Positions 12,140 to 23,049 of a stretch of DNA of 64,000 nucleotides are shown here, in pieces. The position numbers and the translations under genes are program-made. Each line of letters opens with the position of its first letter. Within the stretch, counting starts at the first letter, position 1. This DNA is from Hofstenia miamia. Taxonomy: Eukaryota; Xenacoelomorpha; Acoela. The notes under the pieces are model-generated. The model did not search any database, was not told where the DNA came from, and was given only the letters and a program-made list of their open reading frames with translations. Where the stretch lies: positions 638,053 to 702,052 of the forward strand of contig SCFE01000022.1 in NCBI GenBank assembly GCA_004352715.1. Direction: 5' to 3'.

Positions 12140-12850
12140 TATCTCATTACTTCTCACAGCTTCACCCTGGTATCACTCCCAGCTCCCAAATAGTCTGAGA
12201 GCTTTCCTCAGGACTCTAGCTATTCCTGTCAGTATTGCCTTATGTACTTCCGCTGCTCTCCACTTCAGTAGTCCCAACTCATCCAAGGATCTACTATGCT
12301 TCTTGCTCACTGCTCATAATGCTACTACTACTACCGGGAATACTTCGATCTTCCTTAGATTCCACAACCTCTCTATTTCCTCTTCACACTCTCTGTGATT
12401 GTTTATCTTCTCTTTCTCTTTGCTTTCTACATTCCGGTGCTTTGGTACTGCTATGTCAATCACTGTTCCCATTCTACTACTACTATGTCTGGACCTCGTG
12501 CTTCTATCAGCTGGCTTGTCTGTATGTGGAAGTCCCACGGTATCTTAATTTTCTCATTTTCTATGATATCATGTGGCTTATCTTTGTGCAGTTCATCGAT
12601 CTCCTGCACAAGTGTGCAGGTGCACACACTTCTGCAATGGGACACCAAGCCTGCTGTCTCCAGCTCTTTCTTACATAGCCTACACTTATCACTTACCTCA
12701 ACTCTTTTGTCGATGTGCTTCTTTACCCATTTTGTCCTTATTGCTTACTCCTATACTGCCATTATCAGTGCTTCTGTTTCTCTCTTTAGTCCTGCCTTCC
12801 CTAGCAACTTGCTGTTCTCTCCATGCATTGCCTTCTGTCTATAATCATTA
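12140..12850 (-). pseudogene. R2-like LINE C-terminal domain
   Basis: The minus strand reads, across three frame changes, HGENSKLLGKAGLKRETEAL, KCRLCKKELET, SHCRSVC, ENEKIKIPWDFHIQT, GPDIVVV, IDIAVP, ERLWNLRKIEVFPVVVVAL and a final stretch with ARVLRKALRLF. This is the common C-terminal block of LINEs that carry a CCHC-like zinc motif followed by a PD-x(n)-D-type nuclease fold, as in R2-superclade restriction-like endonucleases. The PD and D positions are visible (GPDIVVV and IDIAVP). Base composition is clearly less AT-rich than its surroundings. It abuts the 3' tail of a plus-strand LINE. Plus-strand open frames at 12105-12851 are its shadows. Confidence 0.65.
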
Positions 12851-13034
12851 AAGATGTTGGTAACCATCGTCGATAGTTGCTAATAATCAATAAAGGTAGG
12901 AAATTTTAATTCTGCTTCAAATTAATAATTTGATTTACCTGATATATTTTGTCTATCTTTTGAAATGAAAGGTATATCAAAAGATTTATCACAGAATACA
13001 AATTCTGATATAATTAATCTTTACTTCTCCTGAA

Positions 13035-13260
13035 ATGACAGAATTTTAAACGAACAGAAATTATTCAAATGCTTCTTCTGCAAAAAATGTCTACATTTCA
13101 ACACTAAACGTTCTGGCTTTGATAAGGATTTTGTTATTTCCCTCCAAAAATATGAATGAAACTTTCTACAGGTATGTAATAAATGCTCTAATAAATCTTT
13201 TGAAGTTGAGTTTCTAAAGCTTCAAGAGAACCGTTATAAGAGTCAAAGCAAATTTATTGC
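13035..13260 (+). pseudogene. LINE ORF1 PHD-finger fragment
   Basis: The plus strand reads LFKCFFCKKCLHFNT, then GFDKDFVISLQKYE, a stop, and FLQVCNKCSNKSFE. The C-x2-C, C-x2-C spacing with an intervening GFDxDF segment is that of the PHD-like zinc finger in ORF1 of some animal LINEs. It is short and stops are present. It may belong to the larger LINE starting at 13576 or to a separate truncated copy. Confidence 0.4.
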
Positions 13261-13575
13261 TCAATATATGTATACAAAAATCTACAAACTAACACGTGAC
13301 AAATAAAATAAAATATAAACAAATAATTAACTACAAATTAATGTGTGACATATATATTAATACTAGAAAAGCACTCGGAGAGTGCAAACCTCCTTCAAGC
13401 AGCTTGTGTCCCCCGGATCAGCACCAAAATATACTGGATTCCTCCTTGGGCAGAGACGCACCTCTGGTGAAAATTTGAGGTCAATCCATTTATTACTTTT
13501 TCCGTAAAGTTTCTGACAGATAGACAAACAAACCAACGCTACCAAAAACATAACCATAATAATAAAATTTTGATA
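13261..13575 (+). repeat. possible RTE/SINE-type 3' fragment
   Basis: The stretch GGTCAATCCATTTATTACTT, CCGTAAAGTTTCTGACAGAT, AGACAAACAAACCAACGC and ACCAAAAACATAACC resembles the conserved 3' end of RTE-clade LINEs and their SINEs (CCGTAAAGTT...GACAGACAGAC...GAAAACATAACC). It ends in an ATAATAATAAAA tail at 13556-13568. Part of it (from 13464) lies inside the duplicated block described below. Confidence 0.35.
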
Positions 13576-15194
13576 CAATAGTGCACGAATTCAATGAAAA
13601 AGTTAATAACATTTTAAAAGACCTTAAGGAGTCTATGCCAACTAGAACTTTTGATAACATACAACTACAACCACTAATTATATCTAGAATGCCAGAAGCA
13701 GGCCGTGGTGTAAGTGATGCTTCCCATTGCAAATCAAAGATTAATCATATTTCCAATCTTATTGGAGCTGATGTTAATTGTATAGTTGATGTCTTTCACA
13801 TTGGAAAACTCAAAAGTCATTCAGAGAAACTTTTAGTAAATGTAGGTTCTGTTTAGAAGAAGATAATTATATTTAGACTTTATTGTTAAATATGTTTTCT
13901 AAACAACTATTTCAACATACAAACTTTCTATGTGAAACCTGCAAAGTTAATATAGATAACAGTGAATCAGTTTTTACATGTGTATCGTGCATTTCAACTA
14001 TGCATTGGAAAAAAGACTGAAGAATTTTTCTGAAAAAGTTTTAAAATCATTGGAATCACTTAAAGATAATACTTTGGCTTTTTTGTAATGACTGTGTCCA
14101 AAATGGAAGTAAAGAAGCAATCTTTTGTAACATTGTCTCATCTCAACAAAGAATACAACTGGGTGATTTAGGAAAATCAATGGAAAAACGGCTTGATGAC
14201 CTGGAACAAAAGATTAAGCATCAAGGAACAGAAACAAAGCTTTACTTTGACCGCTTATCGAAAAGGTCATTCGATATTCTACTGCTATTCGTATTAAAAG
14301 AATACCGGAATCAAAGAAAAAAATGTTGGCAAGTGAATAGATGAAGAAAAACAGGCAATTGCCCACATCTTTCGGCATTTGAAGGTAAGTGATATTACAA
14401 TTTGTGAAATTTCTAGACTTTAATATTTCTGCTTCGTATACACGACCTGTTCTTGTAAAAATGCAGTCATCCTGGTAATGTAGAAGATTACTTAGTAATA
14501 CAAGCTTGCTTAAGAATTTTAATGATTGCCCTATTTGTATATTGCGTGCACTCTCAGACGAAGAGTACAAAATTGAAAAAATTATTTTGGAGAGAAGATG
14601 GGACTTGATTCAAATGTAAATAAATCTCTTTTAAAGTTAAAAAATCTTGAGTTGCACAACAATGGAGTCAAAGACTCGATGAAGGGCATGATGAAATCAC
14701 TTTATTACGGAAATCTAAACATACCAATAACTATGAATCCGCTACTATTGTTAATGAGAATATTATAGATAGCATGTTTTTTGTTACAGAAACCTTTGCT
14801 CTCAAGCTGTCATTTCCATTTATTGTAGCAAATATTGTTAATGGTTTAGTATCTAATCTACACTTGGTGAAAGAATGATTGCTATTATTCCATTCTGTTT
14901 CCATTTTTGCTTCAAAGAAACTAAACTTGTAAACGGTAAAAAGAATGTTAATGCAATTTTCATTTTTTTTCACATGATCGAGAAATTGAAAAAATTTGAT
15001 GAAGAAAGAGGAGGTGGCTTAATTACGTATGTTAATAAATATTGGTGCTCGAATAGGCCTAAATTTATAGCTCAAATTTGCAAAGCCTAATCTTGAATTA
15101 CAAGTATTAAAATGCAGACCAAGGTTTTTGCCTTCTCAATATAATATGATTGTTTTTGTTTATATCTATGTACGACCTAAAAGCAAAAGGGTTT
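13464..15194 (+). repeat. duplicated block, copy 1 (1731 bp)
   Basis: This block recurs at 15196-16926 with an offset of 1732 and no difference that I can see; translated frames are identical on both strands. The copies are separated by a single N at 15195. This is what an unmerged contig overlap looks like, so the duplication is probably not real biology. Confidence 0.85.
13576..14640 (+). pseudogene. LINE ORF1 (PHD finger, coiled coil), copy 1
   Basis: The plus strand carries ORF1 of a LINE in several frames. Frame one has MHEFNEKVNNILKDLKE and ends at a stop near 13856. A PHD-like zinc finger follows (FLCETCKV, FTCVSCISTMHWKKD, then FCNDC) at about 13920-14095. Next comes a short coiled coil (MEKRLDDLEQKIKHQG). 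Last is a conserved tail with RIKRIPESKKK, TRPVLVK, DCPICILRALSDEEYK and IEKIILERRWDL. ORF1 proteins of this type bind the element RNA. Several frameshifts make it inactive. The same sequence repeats at 15308-16372 in the duplicated block. Confidence 0.6.
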
Positions 15195-15195
15195 N

Positions 15196-16926
15196 CTGGT
15201 GAAAATTTGAGGTCAATCCATTTATTACTTTTTCCGTAAAGTTTCTGACAGATAGACAAACAAACCAACGCTACCAAAAACATAACCATAATAATAAAAT
15301 TTTGATACAATAGTGCACGAATTCAATGAAAAAGTTAATAACATTTTAAAAGACCTTAAGGAGTCTATGCCAACTAGAACTTTTGATAACATACAACTAC
15401 AACCACTAATTATATCTAGAATGCCAGAAGCAGGCCGTGGTGTAAGTGATGCTTCCCATTGCAAATCAAAGATTAATCATATTTCCAATCTTATTGGAGC
15501 TGATGTTAATTGTATAGTTGATGTCTTTCACATTGGAAAACTCAAAAGTCATTCAGAGAAACTTTTAGTAAATGTAGGTTCTGTTTAGAAGAAGATAATT
15601 ATATTTAGACTTTATTGTTAAATATGTTTTCTAAACAACTATTTCAACATACAAACTTTCTATGTGAAACCTGCAAAGTTAATATAGATAACAGTGAATC
15701 AGTTTTTACATGTGTATCGTGCATTTCAACTATGCATTGGAAAAAAGACTGAAGAATTTTTCTGAAAAAGTTTTAAAATCATTGGAATCACTTAAAGATA
15801 ATACTTTGGCTTTTTTGTAATGACTGTGTCCAAAATGGAAGTAAAGAAGCAATCTTTTGTAACATTGTCTCATCTCAACAAAGAATACAACTGGGTGATT
15901 TAGGAAAATCAATGGAAAAACGGCTTGATGACCTGGAACAAAAGATTAAGCATCAAGGAACAGAAACAAAGCTTTACTTTGACCGCTTATCGAAAAGGTC
16001 ATTCGATATTCTACTGCTATTCGTATTAAAAGAATACCGGAATCAAAGAAAAAAATGTTGGCAAGTGAATAGATGAAGAAAAACAGGCAATTGCCCACAT
16101 CTTTCGGCATTTGAAGGTAAGTGATATTACAATTTGTGAAATTTCTAGACTTTAATATTTCTGCTTCGTATACACGACCTGTTCTTGTAAAAATGCAGTC
16201 ATCCTGGTAATGTAGAAGATTACTTAGTAATACAAGCTTGCTTAAGAATTTTAATGATTGCCCTATTTGTATATTGCGTGCACTCTCAGACGAAGAGTAC
16301 AAAATTGAAAAAATTATTTTGGAGAGAAGATGGGACTTGATTCAAATGTAAATAAATCTCTTTTAAAGTTAAAAAATCTTGAGTTGCACAACAATGGAGT
16401 CAAAGACTCGATGAAGGGCATGATGAAATCACTTTATTACGGAAATCTAAACATACCAATAACTATGAATCCGCTACTATTGTTAATGAGAATATTATAG
16501 ATAGCATGTTTTTTGTTACAGAAACCTTTGCTCTCAAGCTGTCATTTCCATTTATTGTAGCAAATATTGTTAATGGTTTAGTATCTAATCTACACTTGGT
16601 GAAAGAATGATTGCTATTATTCCATTCTGTTTCCATTTTTGCTTCAAAGAAACTAAACTTGTAAACGGTAAAAAGAATGTTAATGCAATTTTCATTTTTT
16701 TTCACATGATCGAGAAATTGAAAAAATTTGATGAAGAAAGAGGAGGTGGCTTAATTACGTATGTTAATAAATATTGGTGCTCGAATAGGCCTAAATTTAT
16801 AGCTCAAATTTGCAAAGCCTAATCTTGAATTACAAGTATTAAAATGCAGACCAAGGTTTTTGCCTTCTCAATATAATATGATTGTTTTTGTTTATATCTA
16901 TGTACGACCTAAAAGCAAAAGGGTTT
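15196..16926 (+). repeat. duplicated block, copy 2 (1731 bp)
   Basis: This is the second copy of 13464-15194. It is the copy that continues into the rest of the LINE (16927 onward) without a break; copy 1 continues on the left side. If collapsed, the LINE between 13576 and 17076 shortens by 1732 bp. Confidence 0.85.
15308..16372 (+). pseudogene. LINE ORF1, copy 2 (probable assembly duplicate)
   Basis: This equals the ORF1 at 13576-14640 shifted by 1732 bp, including the same frameshifts and stops. Two independently decayed genes would not share every lesion, so it should be counted once. Confidence 0.7.
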
Positions 16927-17076
16927 TTATGAGGAAGGAGCTTACAAAACTTTTACAGCAAATTCAGTCAAAAGTTGAAAAGAATTTCTTGATTATTTCA
17001 AGTGATGTTAATAAACCAAATTTGTCTTGTGTTAATGATTTTAATCTTTTCAATTTAGTTAAAGAGCCTACATATA
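16821..17076 (+). pseudogene. LINE APE endonuclease fragment, left of piggyBac
   Basis: The plus strand reads NLELQVLKCRPRFLPSQYN, then VFVYIYVRPKSKRV, then NFLIISSDVNKPNLS and NLFNLVKEPTYI. This is the APE-like endonuclease of LINE ORF2, with LExLxVxxRPRxLP, the VxYxPP block, the GDFN-like block (here SSDVNKP, so the Asp-Asn pair is altered) and VKEPT. Reading stops where piggyBac begins at 17081 and resumes at 19466. This enzyme nicks target DNA to prime reverse transcription. Confidence 0.65.
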
Positions 17077-17080
17077 TTAA

Positions 17081-19461
17081 CCCTTTGAATGCCAAGCTCC
17101 AAATACTCTTAATAATATCAAGTGTGGTCAAAATGACCACCCCACACATTTTTTACCTATCTTCTAATACCCGCATTTTGAATCCAATATTGATTAAAAA
17201 TAACAAATATCATTAAATATTTATTGAGATTAACAATCAATAACATTCCTAATATCAAAAAATAACGATTCTTTCGCTTAGAAAAACACATGTGAATTCA
17301 TTGACCTGCGCATCCAACGCACTCGGCAACTACATCAATGGCATGCTGCTTGCAAACATACCTATGACAATGACGGCAAATTCCCCGGGCTCTATTTGCT
17401 TGCCTCGCCGTCTTGGATACTTTGCAGACATCACAGTGCTTTCTTGAAGGGTCTTCGTTTGAGAAATTAATTGATGCCGGTATCTCTTGAATACATAGAA
17501 ATTTTTTTATCAATTGTATCAAGTCGATATGTAGACCGACAGGGTTTTCAAGTCGATTCTGCACATGCTAATGACACAATGATTTTGCTAAGGAAAGTAT
17601 CATGTAGCGTCTTCCACGCCTGTTTCGGTCGTCGGTCCAATTTGGAATCAAGAATGACATCAGGGTTGCAGTATTGATGGCGGTGATATCAAGCAGATTT
17701 TGGAAATGTACAACTGGCCAGCGATATACTTTGCTTCGTGTAGTGTAGCGTTTTGCCATTTCGTCCACTACATCTACACCACATTTTGTCTTATTGTAAT
17801 CCATTATGATTATCGGCTTCTTGTGGTCTTCATCAGATACACTGCTGTTATGATGCAACGTTGAAAGCATCATAACCTTCTTTGTTTGCGTTGCCTGGTA
17901 ACTCACCATCGTACACTGTTTCTCTGAACCACCAAACAGAAACTGTGAATCCAAAACATCTTTTCTTTGATGAAGTACTGGTGCGATATCTCTTTTATTT
18001 GCCATCAGTGTTCCTAGGTAAGTCAGTTGGTAGTCACGAAGCAATTTTGTAGCACATGGAAGGCTCGTGAAATAACGATCGCCCGTGACATTTCTTCCAG
18101 ATCGTCGGAATGGTGAAACTAGGTTTTCTACAAGAGCCTGTGATTTGTTCGCTTCCTTGTGAAGAGCAGCACTTTGAGGATCACTGGGTCGTTTGGTCGA
18201 AGGTGAACCTTTGAAGAAATACCTGTAATTAGCGTCGGCTGACCATCGAATCATTTCGCCGAACTTGCCAGGCTTCATGGGACAGTAAACACGATTCGGT
18301 GACCTACAGCGCGAGGCGATAAGCTGTTCATCAACAGTAATACAGTCACTTGCATTGAAGAACTTCGGTAACAAAGAATTCCAATCTTCGAAGATCTCTC
18401 TAAAAGCAGTAAATGGATCCCTGCTTTTACGGTCAGCTCTGTCTTCTGCACTATCAAAACGTAGACACTTCAGCCAAATTTGAAAATGATTGCGACTTAT
18501 GACAGTCCGGTAAAATGGGGCTGCTTCTTCTGAGAAAAGATCAGGCAGAAATATCTGAGAATCATGACTCGCCCCTCTATACAACATAAAGCCAATTACT
18601 GCTTTCAATGATGAAAGAGTAAAATGATGAGCCTCAATTCCCAAAGTATCCGCTTTTTCTTTAGAATAGTTCACTATCTTTTGAAGATGCTCATCGGGAA
18701 AGAATAGATTCCATATTTCTATGAGAGTTTTTGCTCTTCTGGCGGCTGCCGTGGGCCCAGCTTGTTGATGAATGATGTCAGCCTGTCTCCTGCGGCCTTG
18801 ATTTGGAGGGTCTGTGCTCCACACCTGTCCATTCTTATCAACAAATTCGTTTTGGTGTTGACCTACTTCATGCAGACGTCTATCAGAGAAGGCAGCGCCC
18901 CGCCCTCTTCCAAAAGAAGTCTGTGGTTCAGGTGGTGAACTTTCCTGTTCCATTTGGATATCATGAAGCTCCTCAATGTCAGCAACTTCATCTTCTGATT
19001 CACTTCCTTCTGAGGCCTCATCATTCTCATCTTCGATTTCCAATTGTCTTAGAGCATCAAGCATAGCCGCTCTTCTTGGTCTACTGTCACCTGACGCCAT
19101 TACACAATTTTCTAAATTTTCACTTGATTTTATGATAGCGAAGGAATGTTGATAGAGTCTTCAACCATGCGACGCGAACGAATGACAAACAAGGTGAATA
19201 AGCGACTACAGAGAAAGCTTGATTGATCGGAGAATGTTATATGCAGGCAGAGACAAGCAAAAGAAATGTACTGTTAACGTCATGTCTGCGTCACTACAAA
19301 ATCAAAGACGTCAATAGAGAGTGAACACACACATGTATGACGTGTCAAATGACCCGGTTGACAAAGTCACGGAATGAAAACATCAGAGGATAAATAGTTT
19401 TGTTGGAATTTTAAAAAATATCCAGGGGTGGTCGTTTTGACCACCCTTGGTATGCAAAGGG
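17081..19461 (-). mobile_element. piggyBac element, nearly complete
   Basis: The ends are CCCTTTGAATGCCAAG at 17081 and, reversed, CCCTTTGCATACCAAG at 19461: 16 bp with two mismatches. TTAA flanks both sides (17077-17080 and 19462-19465), the piggyBac target duplication. Just inside each end is a palindrome: GTGGTCA-AAA-TGACCAC at 17124-17140 and GGGTGGTC-GTTTT-GACCACCC at 19427-19447. The 2381-bp body carries one transposase gene on the minus strand. The element sits inside the endonuclease region of a plus-strand LINE whose reading resumes on the far side. Its good preservation against the decayed LINE suggests a more recent insertion. Confidence 0.95.
17298..19100 (-). pseudogene. piggyBac transposase with one in-frame TAG
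   Basis: The ATG at 19100 opens 510 codons, then a TAG at 17568-17570, then the same frame runs on to a stop at 17298, about 600 codons in all (T. ni piggyBac has 594). Residues 1-60 are acidic, as usual. The DDE_Tnp_1_7 core has the three catalytic Asp in context: D289 (SADANYRYF), D341 (GDRYFTSL) and D443 with D446 (TKCGVDVVDEM). After the TAG comes the Cys-rich domain with four pairs: HCDVCK, CRHC, CKQH and CVGC, the zinc cross-brace that binds the transposon ends. The enzyme cuts and pastes DNA at TTAA. The only lesion I see is the TAG, in the linker between core and Cys-rich domain. A truncated 510-residue protein would lack end binding; readthrough would give a full one. Confidence 0.9.
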
Positions 19462-19465
19462 TTAA

Positions 19466-20136
19466 GAACAACTCTCAACCTATTATGCCTTACGTTAACG
19501 ATGATAGTTTATGTGAAATACGTGTTTTTACACCTATTGGTACGTCAGATCATAAAAATCTATTTCTGCTATCTAAAAAACATGTCAAAATAAAACTAGA
19601 GTAAGTTATTGCACATGGCAGGCAGCAACTTCTGAGAATATTATTGAACTTAATGAAGCTTTTTCTAGTACAGACTGGGAACTTACTCAAGTGACTTACT
19701 ACTGGATAACAAGGTTGTGTGTACAGAATCATACATACAGTTTGTAAATGATATTATTGTTACTAAAAGGAAAATAACGAATACAGACAGAAAAATGTTT
19801 GCAGAAACCCGCGAATTAAAAAATTGTCTTAAGGAGAAAGCTTGTGCAATGAAAAATCTGGATTTTTATAAAAGTCATAACTTAATTTTTAATATTGGAA
19901 AATGCGAAGAATTATTTTTTAAAGGAAGATGTTCAAATGCGTGTTTGGATGAGATTGCTAATGATGCTATTACCATCATGAATAAAAGCATAAGAAAGGT
20001 AAACAATTTAAAATACCTGTGTATGCATTTTGATGATCATTTAAAATAAGATGAGCAGGAAAATGTAATGATCAAAAAGATTAATTATTCGATAAAGATT
20101 ATTTCTTACTGGTATTAAAATCTTGATTATCCTAGA
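19466..20136 (+). pseudogene. LINE endonuclease end fused to post-RT segment
   Basis: After the piggyBac, the LINE resumes with PIMPYVNDDSLCEIRVF and TPIGTSDHK, the SDH block that ends the APE endonuclease. A linker follows (ELKNCLKEKACAMKNLDFYK near 19820), then at once NIGKCEELFF and KVNNLKYLCMHFDDHLK, which belong after the RT (N-x-x-KCE-x-M-x-F and VKYLGVxFDDxLK). The whole RT palm between about 19860 and 19890 is missing, so there is an internal deletion. The copy is then cut by the hAT-type element at 20137 and continues at 21081. Confidence 0.55.
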
Positions 20137-21072
20137 CAGGTGCGCAGCCAGAAGTGGCGGAAGGGGGGGCACTTGAAAACAGAGTGGATATTACATTCTT
20201 TACTAAGCACTAAGTAGAAATTGCGCTAGAAAACAAAATGTAGTCAGTAATCATAATCACTAATGGCAAATTTGGTTCTGCCATAGATACCTTATGGAAA
20301 ACCTGTGATCATTGTAATTTCTTTAGGTTTGCCATCATAACATCAGATGTTTGACAGAAGATAAGAATAGTGCGAAATAACGTCAATGTTATGCTTTCAA
20401 TATAAAAATCGAATTCGGTGGTGGAAAATAATGTTTTGATTAGGCACCACCAGAAGCTGAAGGTTTTGAAGATTTGTTTTATTCTGATATTGTACGTGTA
20501 TCAGGTTATTTCTTGGAGCATCCGCCGATTCAATAAACTACGACAAATCCTTGGTGATCTCTCACTCTTGGCTATGATGCTGCTTAAAATATTATTTAAT
20601 GCAAATATCATTAGAAGCAAAAGCAGGGAGACACTAGGCCTATAACCTGATTTTAGCTCATGCAAGAAGCAAGAGAGCTTAGTCAATGGAAAAGAGCATT
20701 AAATTACTATGACATGGGTTACAGGTAAAAAAGAAATACACAGTAGGTACAACTGAAAGTATTTTGAGCCATGGCGTGTTTAATGTTAAACTATTATTTC
20801 ATTTTATGTAGAAAAATTGTTGCTGCATTTATTTTTCTGTCATTCCTTTTTTTTCAAACAAACTGAAGCAAACCAAAACCGAGAATTTTGACTCAAAATA
20901 GAATTGAATCCATCCAAAAAAGAAGAAAGGTAGACATTTGCCATCAAGTATTCTTAACTGAAAGACGGGAATAGAGAGTGTGATTATGAACGAGCAGAAC
21001 GGATTAAAAATGGCAAAATAGGATATGGCTGACCAACCCAAGGCATCGTAGCCCCTCTTGGCTGCGCCACTC
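20137..21072. mobile_element. hAT-type non-autonomous element (936 bp)
   Basis: The left end reads CAGGTGCGCAGCCAGAAGTG and the reversed right end GAGTGGCGCAGCCAAGAGGG, a short imperfect inverted repeat of the CAGNGGCGNAGCC kind seen in hAT elements. Eight-base target duplications flank it with one mismatch: ATCCTAGA (20129-20136) and ATCCTACA (21073-21080). No transposase motif is visible inside; the 60-75 codon open frames look random. It interrupts the same LINE as the piggyBac. Confidence 0.65.
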
Positions 21073-21080
21073 ATCCTACA

Positions 21081-21467
21081 CAAGTTATTATATTTAAATC
21101 TTTCCTCTTGTCTCATTACATGTATGGAGCAATAGTTTTTGGATTTTGTTTAAGTGAAAACCGGAAAACCAAATTGCGAAAACCTCTTACATATATAAAT
21201 AAAGTTTCACCAGCGTCAAATTTTACCAAACAAAAGATGGCATCAATTGTAGATGATTATTTTAAAAAACAGTTTATCAAGTTTATGGGAAAGTTATTAA
21301 TAATGTTGATCATCCGCTTTACTCTGAAATTATGAGCACTAAAAACATACTTGATGGCACCCGGTCTACTTTTCGATCTTACCGTTTCAGAACAACTCGC
21401 TTTTAAAAATAATTTTTACCAATGCCTGTAAATTATTTTAGAAATGGCGACTTACCAAAGTATATTG
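21081..21467 (+). pseudogene. LINE ORF2 C-terminal segment, right of the hAT element
   Basis: The plus strand reads LSHYMYGAIVFGFCLSENRK, then ASNFTKQKMASIVDDYFKKQ, DHPLYSEI, RSTFRSYRFRTTR, PMPVNYFRNGDLP. This is the post-RT end of a LINE ORF2 (LxHxxYGAxxWG and FRTTRxxNSFxPxxVxxxN). It continues the LINE broken at 20136, which gives the hAT element a coding-side reference for its boundaries. Confidence 0.55.
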
Positions 21468-21676
21468 AAAAGGATGTTTACTAACACTACTAGCGATCTA
21501 CACCATTTTGGGTTTCGTACTCATTTTTATTTTTGTTTTTTTCCTCTGTACATTTTTGTTATTGTTGNNNNNNNNNAAAAGGATGTTTACTAACACTACT
21601 AGCGATCTACAGCATTTTGGGTTTCGTACTCATTTTTATTTTTGTTTTTTTCCTCTGTACATTTTTGTTATTGTTG
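21468..21676. repeat. 100-bp repeat on both sides of a 9-N gap
   Basis: Positions 21468-21567 and 21577-21676 are the same 100 bp, with one visible difference (ACACCATT versus ACAGCATT). They are separated by nine N at 21568-21576. It looks like a second unmerged contig overlap, here between slightly different haplotypes or with an error. It falls in the 3' end of the LINE, whose tail reaches about 21720. Confidence 0.85.
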
Positions 21677-21947
21677 TATATAAATGTACAGGAAATAAAG
21701 CGACTATTTATTAATGATTTATTTATTAGCTAATCTTGAAAAACTATGAATGTAATTAAATATATATGAAAGCTGAATTTATTCAATCAGATCACCTAAT
21801 TTAATCTAAGTTATTAGAAAAAAAGACGTGAACTTTTACAAAATGGCGTTCATAGTAATGAATTAAAGATTAGAAACTTAAAACTTTTCCATAATGGAAT
21901 TCAAGTCGTCAAGTTCATTTATGACTAACAGATGTTAACTGCATATA
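21677..21947. other. LINE 3' end and spacer to the next LINE
   Basis: The first LINE ends near 21720 (GGAAATAAAGCG with TTATTTATTAG). The following AT-rich 220 bp lead into the next LINE copy and show no open frame. Confidence 0.4.
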
Positions 21948-21948
21948 C

Positions 21949-22907
21949 ATGAATTGTCAAAGTTTAGTAAACTTAAAAAGACGTTTGAGATTATTATCAC
22001 ATGCAATAGCGAGTAATTGTAGAATTTTATGCTTATCTGAAACTTGGTTTGATTCTTCAATTAAAGACAATATTTTTCCTTATTACAACTTTGAAATCGC
22101 AGCTCGAAGTTATCGAAAATTTTCAATTAATCGTTGTGGTTGCTGTATTATGTGCGATGATACTATCAAGCATTATAGCATTAATGAAAAACATTTTGAC
22201 TTCGTCTGCGCAACTATTTTTGACTTTGAAACCAATGTAATCTTATTTCTCTGCATTTACTTTACCCCAAACGTTAAGTGAATATAGACCTAGCACAACA
22301 CAAATTATTAGTGCATTCTATTTCTTCCAAAATGAGTTTGTATATTTTTGTACTTCTCGAAAGTTTTTTGTATAAAAATAGATATTCTGTGATATGTGGT
22401 GAGATCAATATGCCTAAAGTTAATTGGTAGAGTTTTATTTCTACAAATAAAGACGATGAATGCATTTTAGAAGAATGAATACATTTCAATTATTATCAAT
22501 TAATTGACTTCCCTACTCATATTAGCAGAAATTTATTTGATTTGATCTTCACAAATTCTAATAAAATTGAAGTTTTGGATTACATTCTTCCAAATGAAAA
22601 TTTCTCTGACCATGCTCTCACATCATTTTCCATTAAATTTGATGAATATGATGTACTTAATTTCGCCAATATAGAAAATGATAAGTCTATTGAATTTAAA
22701 CAGTATTCTTTTCATCAAGTACCAGAAAAACTTCATGAACTTTTAGGAAGATCATTGGTTTCTTTTATTAGTTTTGATGTCATAGACTTACATATTGACG
22801 CTTATGTTAGCTATTGGTATGAAGATCTCCTTACAATTATAGATTATTCTGTACCATTTAAAAGAAGAAAACGTCAATTGCTACCAAAATATCTTAGTTC
22901 TCATTGA
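21949..22907 (+). pseudogene. LINE ORF2 endonuclease region
   Basis: The open stretch 21949-22281 begins MNCQSLVNLKRRLRLL and contains RILCLSETWFD, the N-x-x-SL and CLxETWL blocks of the APE-like endonuclease, then CGCCIMCDD in the GGGV position. A broken part follows (22282-22541). The frame 22542-22907 holds the remainder: just before and at its start THISRNLFDLIFTN, then NENFSDHALTSF, the LDLIFTN and SDH blocks that close the domain. The catalytic His of SDH is present. At least two frameshifts separate the parts. Confidence 0.65.
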
Positions 22908-23049
22908 ATGCACTGGCTTAATAAATTGAATACTCTAAAAAGAAAACGACTTTTAACCACTGTTTATATCGCAAAGCTGTTAGGAATCTAATTGATTCCA
23001 TAGAGCTAGATAACGTTTCTTTCATAAACAATTTTCTCTTAAAACATAT

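Noticed and set aside
12105-12851. Plus-strand open frames of 92-149 codons rich in Leu, Ser and Cys
   Set aside because: They are shadows of the minus-strand R2-like LINE C-terminus, whose motifs are clear.
18803-19066. Plus-strand open frame of 87 codons inside piggyBac
   Set aside because: It is antisense to the acidic N-terminus of the transposase.
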